From positions 1-64,000 of the forward strand of contig JBGOZF010000008.1 in NCBI GenBank assembly GCA_041480065.1: DNA of 64,000 nucleotides, read 5' to 3'. The translations under genes were made by a program, and so were the position numbers. The notes under the pieces were generated by a model. That model was not told the origin of the DNA. It saw only the letters and a program-made list of their open reading frames with translations, and did no database searches. The DNA is from Fen-999 sp041480065. GTDB lineage: Bacteria; Pseudomonadota; Gammaproteobacteria; Burkholderiales; Rhodocyclaceae. This document shows, piece after piece, positions 1-8,686 of this stretch; position 1 is the first letter of the stretch; the number at the start of each line of letters is the position of its first letter.

Positions 1-1863
1 GGACTTGTTGCCGCCGATCGTCACGCTCCGGTTGCTGCCGATGGTGATAGTCTCGTTCGAGCCGACGTTCTCGGTGCGATTGACGCCGATGGTAATGGTC
101 TCGTTGTTGCCGACCTTCTCCGTGCGATCGACACCGATGGTGATCGTTTCGTTGTTGTCGACCGTCTCCGTGCGGTCGTGCTTGATGTGGCTGGTCTCGT
201 CGTGGTCGATGTTCTTGGTGCGGTCGTTGCCGACCCAGTGGCTCTCGTCGTGCTCGACCTCGATGCGCTGATCCTTCTCGGCGTGCAGCCAGACTTCCTC
301 CGAGCCCTTCTTGTCCTCGAAGCGCAGCGCGTTGGCGTTGTCGGGCGTGCCGCCCTTGCTGGAGCGGGACAAGATGCCGGTCTGGGTCATGTTGCCCGGC
401 AGGCCCCAGGGCGGCATGTTGTCTGCGTTGTATACCCGGCCGGTGATGATCGGCCGGTCCGGGTTGCCGTCGAGGAATTGCACCAGGACTTCCTGGTTGA
501 TGCGCGGCACCGCCACGAAGCCAAAGTTGCTGCCCGCCCAGGTGGAGGCGACGCGCACCCAGGCGGAACTCTTCTCGTCGTACTCGCCTTCGCGGTCCCA
601 ATGGAACTGGACACGCACGCGGCCATATTCGTCGGTATGGATCTCTTCGCCCTTGGGGCCGACGACGATCGCGGTCTGGATGCCGTAGATCTTGGGTTCC
701 TTGCTGTTGTAGCCCCGGCTCGGCCGCCAGGGAATCTTCTTGCGCAGACACGTGAAGGTGTTGTGATATTCGGCCGGACAGCCGGCCGCTTGCAGGTAGT
801 TGTTGCTGACCGTGTGCGTGATCTCGACGATCAGGAAATCGCGGTCCTCGTCGGTGGTGCCCGGTCCCTCGTAGTCGTAATGGCCGACCAGCCGGGTCCA
901 ACGGCCGTCCTTGATGGTGCGATCATTGCCGCCCGCCTGAAAGAGCTTGCCGGTCTGTTCGACTTCCTCCATCTCGCGCCGGGCGATGGCTTCGCCTTCG
1001 TCGACGTTCTTGAAGCCGTAGGCGCCGACGTATTTGTAAACCTCCAGATCGGGCACGATGCCCTGCTCGTTCGTGGTCGGCATCTCGACATTGATCGGCT
1101 TCGGGTTCTTGAAGTCGAAACTCGTCAGCGCCACCTGGGCCGGCACCGCCTGGCGCAGCGGACTCCAGTCGCCGACGGCGTCGTCTTCCAGCGAGCCGGC
1201 GTCGCGCTGGTAGCGGGTTTCCGGGCTCTCGCCGTCTATCGGCAGCGCCAGGGTGGAATTGCCGCAGAGAATCAGCTTGTGGAAGTCGGGGCCGTGTTCG
1301 TAGTAGTAGTGCCAGCCCAGCGCCTCCCAGCGGCGATGCAGGTAGTTGTAGTCGGATTCGCCGAACTGGCAGGCATCGGTCATGGCCGGATCGTCGCCCA
1401 GATCGCGGATGTCCCAATCGGCCATCGGGTAGTCGCCGAAGATGATTTCGGTCTGCTGCTCGGCGGTCTTGCCGTGGAACAGGTAGCAGTCGTGGCGCAG
1501 CTTGAGGAAGGCGAGCCACGGCCCCAGGGTCATCTTGTAGTACGCGAATCCGCCGTCCGTCTTGGTAAGCTTGAACTTGACGACGTAGCCGTTGAAGTAG
1601 CGCAGCGTTCCATCCTCGCGCACGAGTTCGACGGTGACCATCCGGCCCATGACGGTCTTGAGCGGGATGCGGGCATTGTCGGAGAGGATTTCGATGTCGA
1701 AGCGGAAGTCGCGCGACAGGGCCTCGCGCGCCCGCAGCTTGTTCGGCAGCATCGTGGCCTTCGGGCCGTCGTTGCGCGGGAACTTGAGCCGCATCGGGCG
1801 GTCGTTCTGCGGGTCGGTCGCCATGGCTTTGAGTGCTTCTGCGGCGTCGCGGGGGTTGTTCAT
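1..1863 (-). CDS. vgrG: Type VI secretion system tip protein VgrG (3' end outside window)
   Basis: VgrG trimers form the puncturing tip of the type VI secretion tube and carry effectors into target cells. The visible 621 residues start MNNPRDAAEALKAM. They contain the gp27-like N-terminal part (about 20-400, with GESDYNYLHRRWEALGWHYY) and then the gp5-like OB-fold with EYGRVRVQFHWDREG, AWVRVASTWAG and the conserved PRINQEVLVQFLDGNPDRP. After about residue 500 comes the repetitive beta-helix needle. The ATG at 1863 has GGAG seven bases upstream and no earlier good start. The C terminus lies beyond position 1, so an evolved C-terminal toxin domain cannot be excluded. The next genes on the same strand upstream are an effector-like gene and a probable immunity gene, the usual arrangement of a vgrG island. 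No structural T6SS gene (tss) is visible in this window. Confidence 0.95.
   Translation of the reverse strand, partial: MNNPRDAAEALKAMATDPQNDRPMRLKFPRNDGPKATMLPNKLRAREALSRDFRFDIEILSDNARIPLKTVMGRMVTVELVREDGTLRYFNGYVVKFKLTKTDGGFAYYKMTLGPWLAFLKLRHDCYLFHGKTAEQQTEIIFGDYPMADWDIRDLGDDPAMTDACQFGESDYNYLHRRWEALGWHYYYEHGPDFHKLILCGNSTLALPIDGESPETRYQRDAGSLEDDAVGDWSPLRQAVPAQVALTSFDFKNPKPINVEMPTTNEQGIVPDLEVYKYVGAYGFKNVDEGEAIARREMEEVEQTGKLFQAGGNDRTIKDGRWTRLVGHYDYEGPGTTDEDRDFLIVEITHTVSNNYLQAAGCPAEYHNTFTCLRKKIPWRPSRGYNSKEPKIYGIQTAIVVGPKGEEIHTDEYGRVRVQFHWDREGEYDEKSSAWVRVASTWAGSNFGFVAVPRINQEVLVQFLDGNPDRPIITGRVYNADNMPPWGLPGNMTQTGILSRSSKGGTPDNANALRFEDKKGSEEVWLHAEKDQRIEVEHDESHWVGNDRTKNIDHDETSHIKHDRTETVDNNETITIGVDRTEKVGNNETITIGVNRTENVGSNETITIGSNRSVTIGGNKS
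25..168 (-). repeat. 48-bp tandem repeat in the VgrG needle
   Basis: Three in-frame copies of a 16-residue unit (residues 566-613), each containing ETITIG and ending in an R-T or R-S pair, with N/D/G changes between copies. In gp5-like spikes such repeats build the triple-stranded beta-helix. The array probably continues beyond the window edge. Confidence 0.85.
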
Positions 1864-2006
1864 GTCAGGCTCCGAAATCAGGATTGGTTGGTGAAGTGCG
1901 GCTCTACTTACTCACTCGATTGCGTGATTCACAGTCGGACTTTCCTATTCACTATTCGATCAAGTGCGCGTCCAACGCAAGCGCGGTTGCAGCACGTGAG
2001 ATCGCG

Positions 2007-2618
2007 CTACCCCATCTGCTCATAAGCAAATTCGAGCGCTTCAATCTCGCGGCGGTCACCTCTCTGCCGGGCGTCCGACAGCCACCGCTGTACTTGCGCT
2101 CGTCTCTCTGGCGTGGCCAGTTCTGCCATCCAGAAGCCAATGCCGTTCAATGTCGCGTGCTCCGCAAAAGGAATGGCGTCGATCAGCAATAGAAAACCAC
2201 GGTCGAACTCCTTGATCGCCAGAAGATGCTCGGCGATCACCTCCTTAATTCTGCCGATCGGCATGGCTGCAAGTCTGTCGATCAACTCAACGGCGGGCGA
2301 TCCATGGCTGAGCAGGTACATCAATTGAAGATCCACCCCCTTTTCGTAGCCGCTGGAGTGTGGCAGCGCCCGATACGAAGAGACAGTAGCGGTTGCAACA
2401 TCGAGAAGCCGGGTATCGATAATCGGTTGCCGAAGAACGATTCGCCACGCATAGCTTGTCTTCTCCAGATCGCCACTCAGGCCCGGAAGTGCCGCGATCA
2501 GGCTATCGATTTCTTCAGCGGTCAAATGCGCCGTGGAGACCTTCACTTCAGATGCCAGACGAGAGAGCCGGTCGGCTGTTTTGTCCGGATGAGCAAGAGA
2601 TTCAGCAACTCGATTCAT
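2007..2618 (-). CDS. Hypothetical protein, probable immunity protein of the adjacent effector
   Basis: 203 residues, no signal peptide or membrane segment, predicted mostly helical; family not recognised. The ATG at 2618 is chosen because GGAGAG lies just upstream; a TTG at 2636 and a GTG at 2633 are in frame but lack a better site. The gene follows the effector-like gene by 18 bases on the same strand and precedes vgrG, the position usual for a cognate immunity gene in T6SS vgrG islands. The immunity role rests only on that position and on the lack of any recognisable enzyme motif. It could instead be an adaptor, although no DUF4123 or DUF1795 adaptor motif is visible. Confidence 0.55.
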   Translation of the reverse strand: MNRVAESLAHPDKTADRLSRLASEVKVSTAHLTAEEIDSLIAALPGLSGDLEKTSYAWRIVLRQPIIDTRLLDVATATVSSYRALPHSSGYEKGVDLQLMYLLSHGSPAVELIDRLAAMPIGRIKEVIAEHLLAIKEFDRGFLLLIDAIPFAEHATLNGIGFWMAELATPERRAQVQRWLSDARQRGDRREIEALEFAYEQMG

Positions 2619-2636
2619 GCAGCGACTCTCCACCAA

Positions 2637-3905
2637 CTACCATTCGATCGGAATATGAACGTCCTGAGCGATTTCCGCATTGGCGCCCTTCTTAACATTG
2701 CCAAGGTCATCGAGTTTCTGATTTGGAGCACTGTAGTTGCCATCGACGACCTTGTCGTTTTGTACTACTTCCTTATGGGCGTGCGGCTTTTCGTCTGCAC
2801 GCTGAAGAGGCGGGACACGTTCGACAGCTTGATCGAGCCTCACGGCAGCGGTATTGCCATCGGAGCATTCCTTGGTCCAGACGCTCCCCGTGCCATCCCT
2901 TGATGGTACCTCCGTGTAGCCCTTCTCTCGCAGAATGGCGGCAATCTCGGTTCGGCTCTTGCCTTCAAGCGGTGGCAACGACTTCACTTCGTCGATCGCG
3001 GAGGCACTCACTTGTCTTGCTTCGCCCTTGGCAGCTTGCTTTTCTGCCTTCGTTTGCTTTGACGCCTTGGAACCGCCGCCCTTCGCCCCCTCCGATTCCG
3101 CCATCGCCGCCACCGACGGCTTCTCGCCGGGCTTGAGCCTTGGATGGTTGCGCAGTTTCTCTTCGTTCGCCGCGATCCAGTCGGCCACCTTGGGGCCGAG
3201 TCTCGGGCTTTGCCGTATCTCCTGCAGGATCGCGCCCCGGTCGCCCTTGCCGCGCGTGAGATAGGCCACCAGCGCCGCCAGCAGCGCCGCGATCAATTCG
3301 ACATGCCCCTCGGCGATGTCGTGGGCGGCGCGGTTCACGCAGCCGTGCCCGTCCGCCACGCAGAAGCCGTCGTCGTGGTGCGTCGGTCCCCAGGCTTCGC
3401 GGAAACCCGTTTCGTAGTGCGTCACGGCGCGCGGCAGGGCGTCCGACAGTCCCTCCACGAGCGATTTCAGCCCCAGGAAGGCCAGTATCCAGGCGCCGAC
3501 CTTGGCTCCGGCTGTAGCGCCCATCGCACCGCCCGGCACGGCCCCGATACCGCCGAAGAAGGCACCGACCACGCCGCCGATGAGCGTGCCGGCGACGACG
3601 GAACCGCCGAAGTACAGCGCGATGTCCTCGGCAGCCTTGATCAGGATATGCCAGATGGTCGACAGCTCGATGCCGCTCAAGACCTGGACGATCCGCCGCT
3701 GCGCCAAGGGACCGGAATCCGCCAGGGCTTCTCTGATGCGTTCGACGCGGCTGACCTGCTCGTCGATCCCGGTCCAGCCGGCGAAGTCATGAACGGCCCG
3801 GCCGAAACTGTCGTACAGCCGCTCGCCGTAAGTCTCGCCGCCCCGGTCGAGGGAATGCTCGGCTTCGGCGAGGTCGTGCCAAAGGGACTGGACGTCCCAG
3901 GTCAT
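2637..3905 (-). CDS. Glycine-zipper polymorphic-toxin-like effector (T6SS-associated)
   Basis: 422 residues. The N-terminal part (to about 90) is soluble and begins MTWDVQSLWHDLAEAEHSLD. A long glycine-zipper region follows at about 93-155 (GGVVGAFFGGIGAVPGGAMG), then a hydrophobic helix near 215-235. A Lys/Ala/Gly-rich linker spans about 265-305. A distinct C-terminal domain of about 110 residues contains VWTKE, AAVRLD, PHAHKE and LDDLG. This organisation of translocation/glycine-zipper region, linker and small variable C-terminal domain is typical of polymorphic toxins delivered by T6SS; the N-terminal region resembles the DUF6861-type head. The C-terminal toxin class is not identified. Histidines and acidic residues in PHAHKE could be catalytic, which is a guess. 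The next gene downstream is the likely immunity protein. Confidence 0.65.
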   Translation of the reverse strand: MTWDVQSLWHDLAEAEHSLDRGGETYGERLYDSFGRAVHDFAGWTGIDEQVSRVERIREALADSGPLAQRRIVQVLSGIELSTIWHILIKAAEDIALYFGGSVVAGTLIGGVVGAFFGGIGAVPGGAMGATAGAKVGAWILAFLGLKSLVEGLSDALPRAVTHYETGFREAWGPTHHDDGFCVADGHGCVNRAAHDIAEGHVELIAALLAALVAYLTRGKGDRGAILQEIRQSPRLGPKVADWIAANEEKLRNHPRLKPGEKPSVAAMAESEGAKGGGSKASKQTKAEKQAAKGEARQVSASAIDEVKSLPPLEGKSRTEIAAILREKGYTEVPSRDGTGSVWTKECSDGNTAAVRLDQAVERVPPLQRADEKPHAHKEVVQNDKVVDGNYSAPNQKLDDLGNVKKGANAEIAQDVHIPIEW

Positions 3906-4311
3906 CCGTTGCCTCCGGCTGTCGTGGCGTGGCGACGATGAAGAAGGGGCACGAATGCGGACATGCTGCGCGGCGTTTCAGGGCTGGATGAGAATCGAAA
4001 CGCGATGCTAACATGACGGTTACAACAATGGACATGACATAACCGGTGCGACAGAATGCCGCGCCAATCCGCACCCAGAGCGGGAATATCGCTTTCGACA
4101 GAGGCGCGCTCGTGCCGGCCGGCATGGGAACTGGCGCCGGGCCAAATGCCGCCGGCACGATACCTTTGCAACGGAGCCGGCCGCGGCACGCCGCGGCACG
4201 CCGCGCGATTGCGCCCGCCGTCGCTTCCGGTTATGCTGATGATATGCGACCGGGAACGACCCGGCACTGTCGGTTCCCAAGACACCCTCAATCCCAACAG
4301 GAGGATCGCTT
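3906..4311. other. Intergenic region between divergent genes
   Basis: About 400 bases between the minus-strand effector gene and the plus-strand gene at 4312. No convincing coding frame. A 10-base unit (CCGCGGCACG) is repeated in tandem twice plus a half copy at 4181-4205. A strong ribosome binding site AGGAGG sits at 4299-4304. Confidence 0.6.
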
Positions 4312-5454
4312 GTGGATCTATCCCCGGTTCCCCAGCCGCAACCCGGCTACGTGCGGCTGACGACGCGCAACGCCAGACAACTGGCGTTGCAAAGCGGACT
4401 CTCTCCCGATGCGCTGCGCTTCTTCGCGGCGCTTGAAGAATGCATGGGCGGGGGGCCGCGCCCCCATCCCTTGATTGCCCGCGATTGCGGCATCCTGACT
4501 GCCTGTCGATCATGGCTGTTCAGCAAATTCTGCGGCAATCATCTGCTGTCCGACTTGGCCAATCCCCGGACCGCGCTTGGCTCCAACGCCGAAGCCCTCT
4601 GGCAGGCCATCGAGGAGGATCCCCTGTATCGGCAGGGCTCCGTCGGCCGCGTGCCGCCGGTGTGTGCCAGCTTCGCCGCCGCGGGCATGATGTACTGGGC
4701 ACGGCCTCACGCGATCATCGAGATGACAGATGCCCTCGAGCGAATGCTGCTCGTCTCGGACATCGGCGACGATCTGCCCATGGAGGCCTTCAAGGCGCCA
4801 TTTCCGGCGTGTTACGTGCGCTTCGGCAAGACGTTTCGCGAGGCGCTGGCGCCGGGCGATCGGCTACCCGAGTTCAAGAACTGCCGGCCGCAGGGGGCCT
4901 ACGTCTTCGACCGGGGTATCGAGGCCGGCGGCGGCTTTTGCCTGGCGATGATTCTCGAGTTGGGCGACGAGAACGCGTTGGTGATCGGCGCATTCGAACT
5001 CTCGCTGTTTTCGGATCGATCGCTCGCCGAGGGCATTCGATCCAACCCGCAGTGGCCGCGCATGACGGGCGAGGGCTTCGAACTCGAATTGACGCAGGCG
5101 GTGGCGAAGGTGCTGCTGTACCTGGCCTCGGAAGAAGCTGTGAGGACTGAAGAGCGCCCCTATTCGGACCTGCTCGACAAACTCATCCGCCGGGGGCCGA
5201 AGAAGGTCGCGAGGGCGCAGCATCAGTTGGCCGATCTCTACGACCGCATCCTCATCGGGCCGAGCGAAATTCGCGGCCACGGCCACGGCGAAGTCTCGCC
5301 GCACCTGCGGCGCGGCCACTTCCGCATGCAGCCACACGGGCCGCAGAACTCCTTGCGCAAGCTGATGTTCATCGCTCCGACCTGGATACGCGCAGACAAA
5401 CTCCACGATCCCGTCGCATCTACCGCACCAAGCGTGGCGGCGCCGCGGCCCTGA
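4312..5454 (+). CDS. AcrVA2-like family protein
   Basis: 380 residues from a GTG start with AGGAGG eight bases upstream. The C-terminal segment near residues 329-355 contains PHLRRGHFRMQPHGP, then KLMFIAPTWIRADKL. This arrangement (PH-L/I-RRGH-aromatic, then a hydrophobic strand with P and W) matches my recollection of the C terminus of AcrVA2, a Moraxella anti-CRISPR that represses Cas12a production. The family has chromosomal and mobile-element homologues in many bacteria that lack Cas12a. Other visible features are IIEMTDALERMLLVSDIGDD and a Gly-rich GIEAGGGFCLAM turn. No signal peptide or membrane segment. It stands alone between the T6SS module and a broken nuclease gene, and no cas gene is in the window, so its role here may not be anti-CRISPR. 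Family assignment is moderate; function is unproven. Confidence 0.5.
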   Translation: MDLSPVPQPQPGYVRLTTRNARQLALQSGLSPDALRFFAALEECMGGGPRPHPLIARDCGILTACRSWLFSKFCGNHLLSDLANPRTALGSNAEALWQAIEEDPLYRQGSVGRVPPVCASFAAAGMMYWARPHAIIEMTDALERMLLVSDIGDDLPMEAFKAPFPACYVRFGKTFREALAPGDRLPEFKNCRPQGAYVFDRGIEAGGGFCLAMILELGDENALVIGAFELSLFSDRSLAEGIRSNPQWPRMTGEGFELELTQAVAKVLLYLASEEAVRTEERPYSDLLDKLIRRGPKKVARAQHQLADLYDRILIGPSEIRGHGHGEVSPHLRRGHFRMQPHGPQNSLRKLMFIAPTWIRADKLHDPVASTAPSVAAPRP

Positions 5455-5530
5455 GCCGATGACTTGGAGCGTGCCATTATTCAGAGCCGCAAATGCACGG
5501 TTTCGCGACAGGGCCAGCCCGCGAAGGCTG

Positions 5531-6011
5531 ATGCAACTCCTGCCGGTGCTGGCACTGGCGAGTTCTCAAATCGCATGGGCGGACACGCTGACGGGGCCGG
5601 GTCGTGGCCATTGCCGACGGCGATACCTTGACCCTCCTGGATGCCGCGCATCAGCAGCACCGTATCCGCCTGTCCGGCATCGACGCGCCGGAGAAGAAAC
5701 AAGCTTTCGGCCAAAGATCGAAAGCGGCGCTGAGCGCCCTCGCATTCGACAAGGAGGTCGTTGCCGAGTGCGATAAGCGTGATCGCTATCGGCGGCTGGT
5801 ATGCAAGATCCTGGTCGATGGCGTCGACGTCAATCTCGAGCAGGTCCGAACAGGCCTCGCCTGGTGGTACAGGAAATACGCCAGCGAGCAGGGTGCCGCC
5901 GACCGGGCGGCCTAGGAGGCGGCGGAAAGCGATGCCAAGGGCCGGCGTCTCGGCCTATGGGCCGACCCTGATCCGGTGCCGCCCTGGCAGTATCGCCACC
6001 TTGGCCGATAA
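5531..6011 (+). pseudogene. Thermonuclease (SNase family), frameshift plus nonsense
   Basis: The staphylococcal-nuclease-like fold is visible: AIADGDTLTLLD, IRLSGIDAPEKKQAFG and RYRRLVCKI (catalytic-type D, R and E positions), and in the tail GRRLGLWADPDPVPPWQYRH. The reading frame is broken twice. First, the signal peptide (MQLLPVLALASSQIAWA from 5531) is one frame away from the nuclease domain because of an extra C near 5597. Second, a TAG at 5913-5915 stands where the family has a Tyr codon, and the same frame resumes sense until TAA at 6009-6011. A more upstream ATG at 5459 would add 24 residues. The intact product would be a small exported nuclease of about 160 residues. Both lesions being sequencing errors is unlikely. 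Confidence 0.85.
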
Positions 6012-6218
6012 GGCGTACCGCGAGTGATCTCGCGGCGAACATAGCAAGCCCGAGGCCGCATCAAGTCAGCATCGCAACGGCGGGCTCGCTTGCTGGCCCG
6101 GTTTCGGCAGTCGGATTGACTGATCCTGCCACGCTCTGGAATACTCACAGCAGTGCCGGTGAACCTCCCTCGGCCCTGAACCCAGGCCAACCCCAGGGGT
6201 GCCCAAAATGACGCCGCG

Positions 6219-7715
6219 ATGAGCAACGACAGCGACAAGGCACGCGTTCAGTCCGTGCGCATTCTGCTGCTTGAAGATATCGTCAGCGACGCCGAACTGA
6301 TCGAAGCGGCGCTGGCCGAGGCGGGTGTGGATTTCGTGTCGCTGCGCGTGGAAACGGGCGAGGCGTTCTCCCGGGCCCTCGACGACTTCCGCCCCGACAT
6401 CATACTTTCCGACTTCAGCCTGCCCAGCTTCGACGGCCGCACCGCCCTGACCATGGTCCAGCAGCGCTGTCCGGCCACACCCATGGTCATGGTCACCGGT
6501 GCCATCGGCGATGAGCGGGCGGTCGAACTCCTCAAGGCCGGCGCCCGCGACTATGTCCTCAAGAACCACCTCGTCCGGCTGCCGTCAGCCGTCCGCCGGG
6601 CATTGGCCGAAGCCGAGGAAACCCGCCAGCGCCAGGCCGCGCAACAGGCCTTGCGCGAGAGCGAGGAGAAGTTCCGTTCGCTGGCCGAGAATCTGCCCGA
6701 CATGGTCGTGCGCTACGACCTCGATTGCCGGCGCACCTATGTCAACCCTGCCTTCGAGTGGGAACTCGAGATTCCGGCTGGCGAGGCACTCGAGGTTGCC
6801 GCCGGTACCCACTGGCGGGGCAGCATATCAGCGCCGGACTACCGTGCCCGGCTGCGTGAGGTGATGGCAACCGGCATCCCCGCGGATCTGACCTTGTCCT
6901 GGCTTCGGTCGGCGGATGGCGGCATGGTCGATCATGCCATTCGCATCGTTGCCGAGCGAGGCCCCGACGGCCGGATCAAGGGCGCCCTGGCCATCGGCCG
7001 CAATATCACGGCCCTGGTCGAAGCCAGGCACCAGCTCGAGGAGTCGCGGACGCAACTGCGCGCCCTCGCCGCCCGGCGCGAAGCGGCGCGGGAGGAGGAG
7101 CGCCGCCGCATTGCGCGGGAACTCCACGATGAACTCGGCCAGCAGTTGTCGGCGCTGCGCTTCGGCGTCAGCCTGATCGATTACCAGTTCGGCGACCAGC
7201 AGCCGCGCATTCGCGGCGCGACCGCCAAGCTGCTCGACATGGTGGACAAGACCATACAGGTGACGCGCGACGTATCGTCCTCGCTGCGCCCGGGCGTGCT
7301 CGACATGGGCATCGTCCCGGCACTGGAGTGGCTGGCGGAGGAATTCTCCCGCCACACCGGCATACGCTGCGAGCTGAAGGTGCCCCAGGGAGAAATCCAG
7401 ATCGATGAGGATCTGGCCATCGCCGTATTCCGCATTGCCCAGGAATCGCTCACCAACGCGGCGCGTCATGCCAAGGCCGGCAATATCCAGATCACCTTCG
7501 AATGCGATGCCGGATCCTATGTGCTGGAAGTGAAGGACGATGGCGTCGGTTTCGACGTCTCCGCCCCGCGCAAGAAAACCTCCTTCGGCCTCGTGGGAAT
7601 CCGCGAGCGCGTCCTCGCCACGGGCGGCGAAGTGGTCGTTTCCAGTGCGCCCGGCTGTGGTACCGTGGTGGGGGTACGCATCCCCATGGCAGCAGGCAAA
7701 AAGGACGAATCATGA
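6219..7715 (+). CDS. REC-PAS-histidine kinase (NarX-type HisKA_3)
   Basis: 498 residues, cytoplasmic, no membrane segment. An N-terminal receiver domain (about 12-130, phosphoacceptor Asp in IILSDFSLP) is followed by a PAS domain (about 150-275). A short coiled coil leads to a HisKA_3 dimerisation domain with the phosphorylated His in RRRIARELHDELGQQ, then an HATPase_c domain with FRIAQESLTNAARHA and DDGVGFD. The stop codon overlaps the start of the response regulator at 7712 (ATGA), so the two are translationally coupled and almost certainly form a cognate pair. The N-terminal receiver suggests the kinase itself takes input from another phosphorelay. The signal is unknown. Confidence 0.93.
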   Translation: MSNDSDKARVQSVRILLLEDIVSDAELIEAALAEAGVDFVSLRVETGEAFSRALDDFRPDIILSDFSLPSFDGRTALTMVQQRCPATPMVMVTGAIGDERAVELLKAGARDYVLKNHLVRLPSAVRRALAEAEETRQRQAAQQALRESEEKFRSLAENLPDMVVRYDLDCRRTYVNPAFEWELEIPAGEALEVAAGTHWRGSISAPDYRARLREVMATGIPADLTLSWLRSADGGMVDHAIRIVAERGPDGRIKGALAIGRNITALVEARHQLEESRTQLRALAARREAAREEERRRIARELHDELGQQLSALRFGVSLIDYQFGDQQPRIRGATAKLLDMVDKTIQVTRDVSSSLRPGVLDMGIVPALEWLAEEFSRHTGIRCELKVPQGEIQIDEDLAIAVFRIAQESLTNAARHAKAGNIQITFECDAGSYVLEVKDDGVGFDVSAPRKKTSFGLVGIRERVLATGGEVVVSSAPGCGTVVGVRIPMAAGKKDES

Positions 7716-8341
7716 TCCGGTTGCTGATGGCCGACGACCATGCCATCGTGCGTGAAGGAATGAAGCAGCTTTTCAGTCTGACACCCGACATCGAGGTTGT
7801 CGGCGAGGCCGTCAATGGCGGCGAGGTACTCGACGCGGTGAGGAAGGGAGGCTTCGACCTGCTGCTGCTCGACATGACGATGCCCGGCATCAACGGCGTC
7901 GAACTTATCGGCCGGATTCACGCCCAGCAGCCGAAGCTGCCGATCCTGGTGCTTTCCATGCACAACGAGGCGCAGACCGCGTCGCGCGCGTTGAGGGCCG
8001 GCGCCGCCGGCTACCTGACCAAGGACATCGATCCCAAGCGGCTGCTCGCCGCGATTCACAAAGTGGCGGCCGGCGGCCGCTGCCTGGATGCGGCGGTCGC
8101 CGAATCGATCGCCTTCGATGCCAGCGACGGCACCGGCCCGCTGCACGAAAGGTTGTCCGATCGCGAGTTCGAGATCCTCAAGCTGCTGGCGAAAGGCCAG
8201 GGAGTGAACGAGATTGCCGCCCTGCTCTCCATCAGCAACAAGACCGTCAGCACCCACAAGGCGCGACTGATGGAGAAAATGGACATCAGGACGAACGCCG
8301 AACTGGTGCGCTATGCCCTCAACAACGGGCTGATCGACTAG
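7712..8341 (+). CDS. NarL/FixJ-family response regulator
   Basis: 209 residues. The receiver domain (1-120) has the acidic pair ADDH, phosphoacceptor Asp in LLLDMTMPG, the switch Ser/Thr in VLSMHNE and Lys in YLTKDID. A LuxR/GerE helix-turn-helix follows at about 145-207 (LSDREFEILKLLAKGQG, then NKTVSTHKARLMEKM). It starts inside the last codon of the kinase gene upstream. It is likely the output of that kinase, controlling an unknown regulon. The regulator at 10324 is a close relative with a shortened DNA-binding domain. Confidence 0.94.
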   Translation: MIRLLMADDHAIVREGMKQLFSLTPDIEVVGEAVNGGEVLDAVRKGGFDLLLLDMTMPGINGVELIGRIHAQQPKLPILVLSMHNEAQTASRALRAGAAGYLTKDIDPKRLLAAIHKVAAGGRCLDAAVAESIAFDASDGTGPLHERLSDREFEILKLLAKGQGVNEIAALLSISNKTVSTHKARLMEKMDIRTNAELVRYALNNGLID

Positions 8342-8686
8342 CCTGTGCGGAACCCGTGTTAGCCGCTCAGGCGGTCGATGGGGCACTGCGGAGGGTTTGC
8401 CTTTGGAGTGGCGAAACGCCTGCGCGCCGGCATGTCCTCGGCCGGGCTACGGCGCAAACCCCAACCCCGCGCCTACCGGCCGACCGGCGCCAAGCGCCGG
8501 CTACGGGACACCATGCCGGTGGATGGCCTGCGAAGGGCCAAGGAAAGCGAGTCTTTAGGGAATGAGGTTCGACGGCTTCGGGCCGCGATTGCGGCCGGCG
8601 AGGGGCAGTCGCCGGAGATTGGCGGGGGCGTTGGCCCTTTGCTCAGGAAGACCCGGTGGACGGCGGCGCGCCCACCGGGGGTGCAT
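8342..8686. other. Intergenic region between convergent genes
   Basis: 345 bases. The right part (from 8556) is the start of a long repeat shared with 22409 onward and contains a terminator-like hairpin. The left part has GC-rich short palindromic segments (for example GCCGGC motifs at 8435-8510) but no coding frame I can support. Confidence 0.6.
8652..8680 (-). terminator. Hairpin downstream of the ankyrin gene, copy 1
   Basis: CCCGGTGG and CCACCGGG pair around a 12-base GC-rich loop directly after the ankyrin gene. The same hairpin is kept in copy 2 with a longer perfect stem. No U-tract is visible, so it may be a stability element rather than a classical terminator. Confidence 0.5.

Noticed and set aside
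178..2025. Long plus-strand open frame of 615 codons
   Set aside because: It is the antisense shadow of vgrG; the minus-strand frame gives a perfect VgrG protein.
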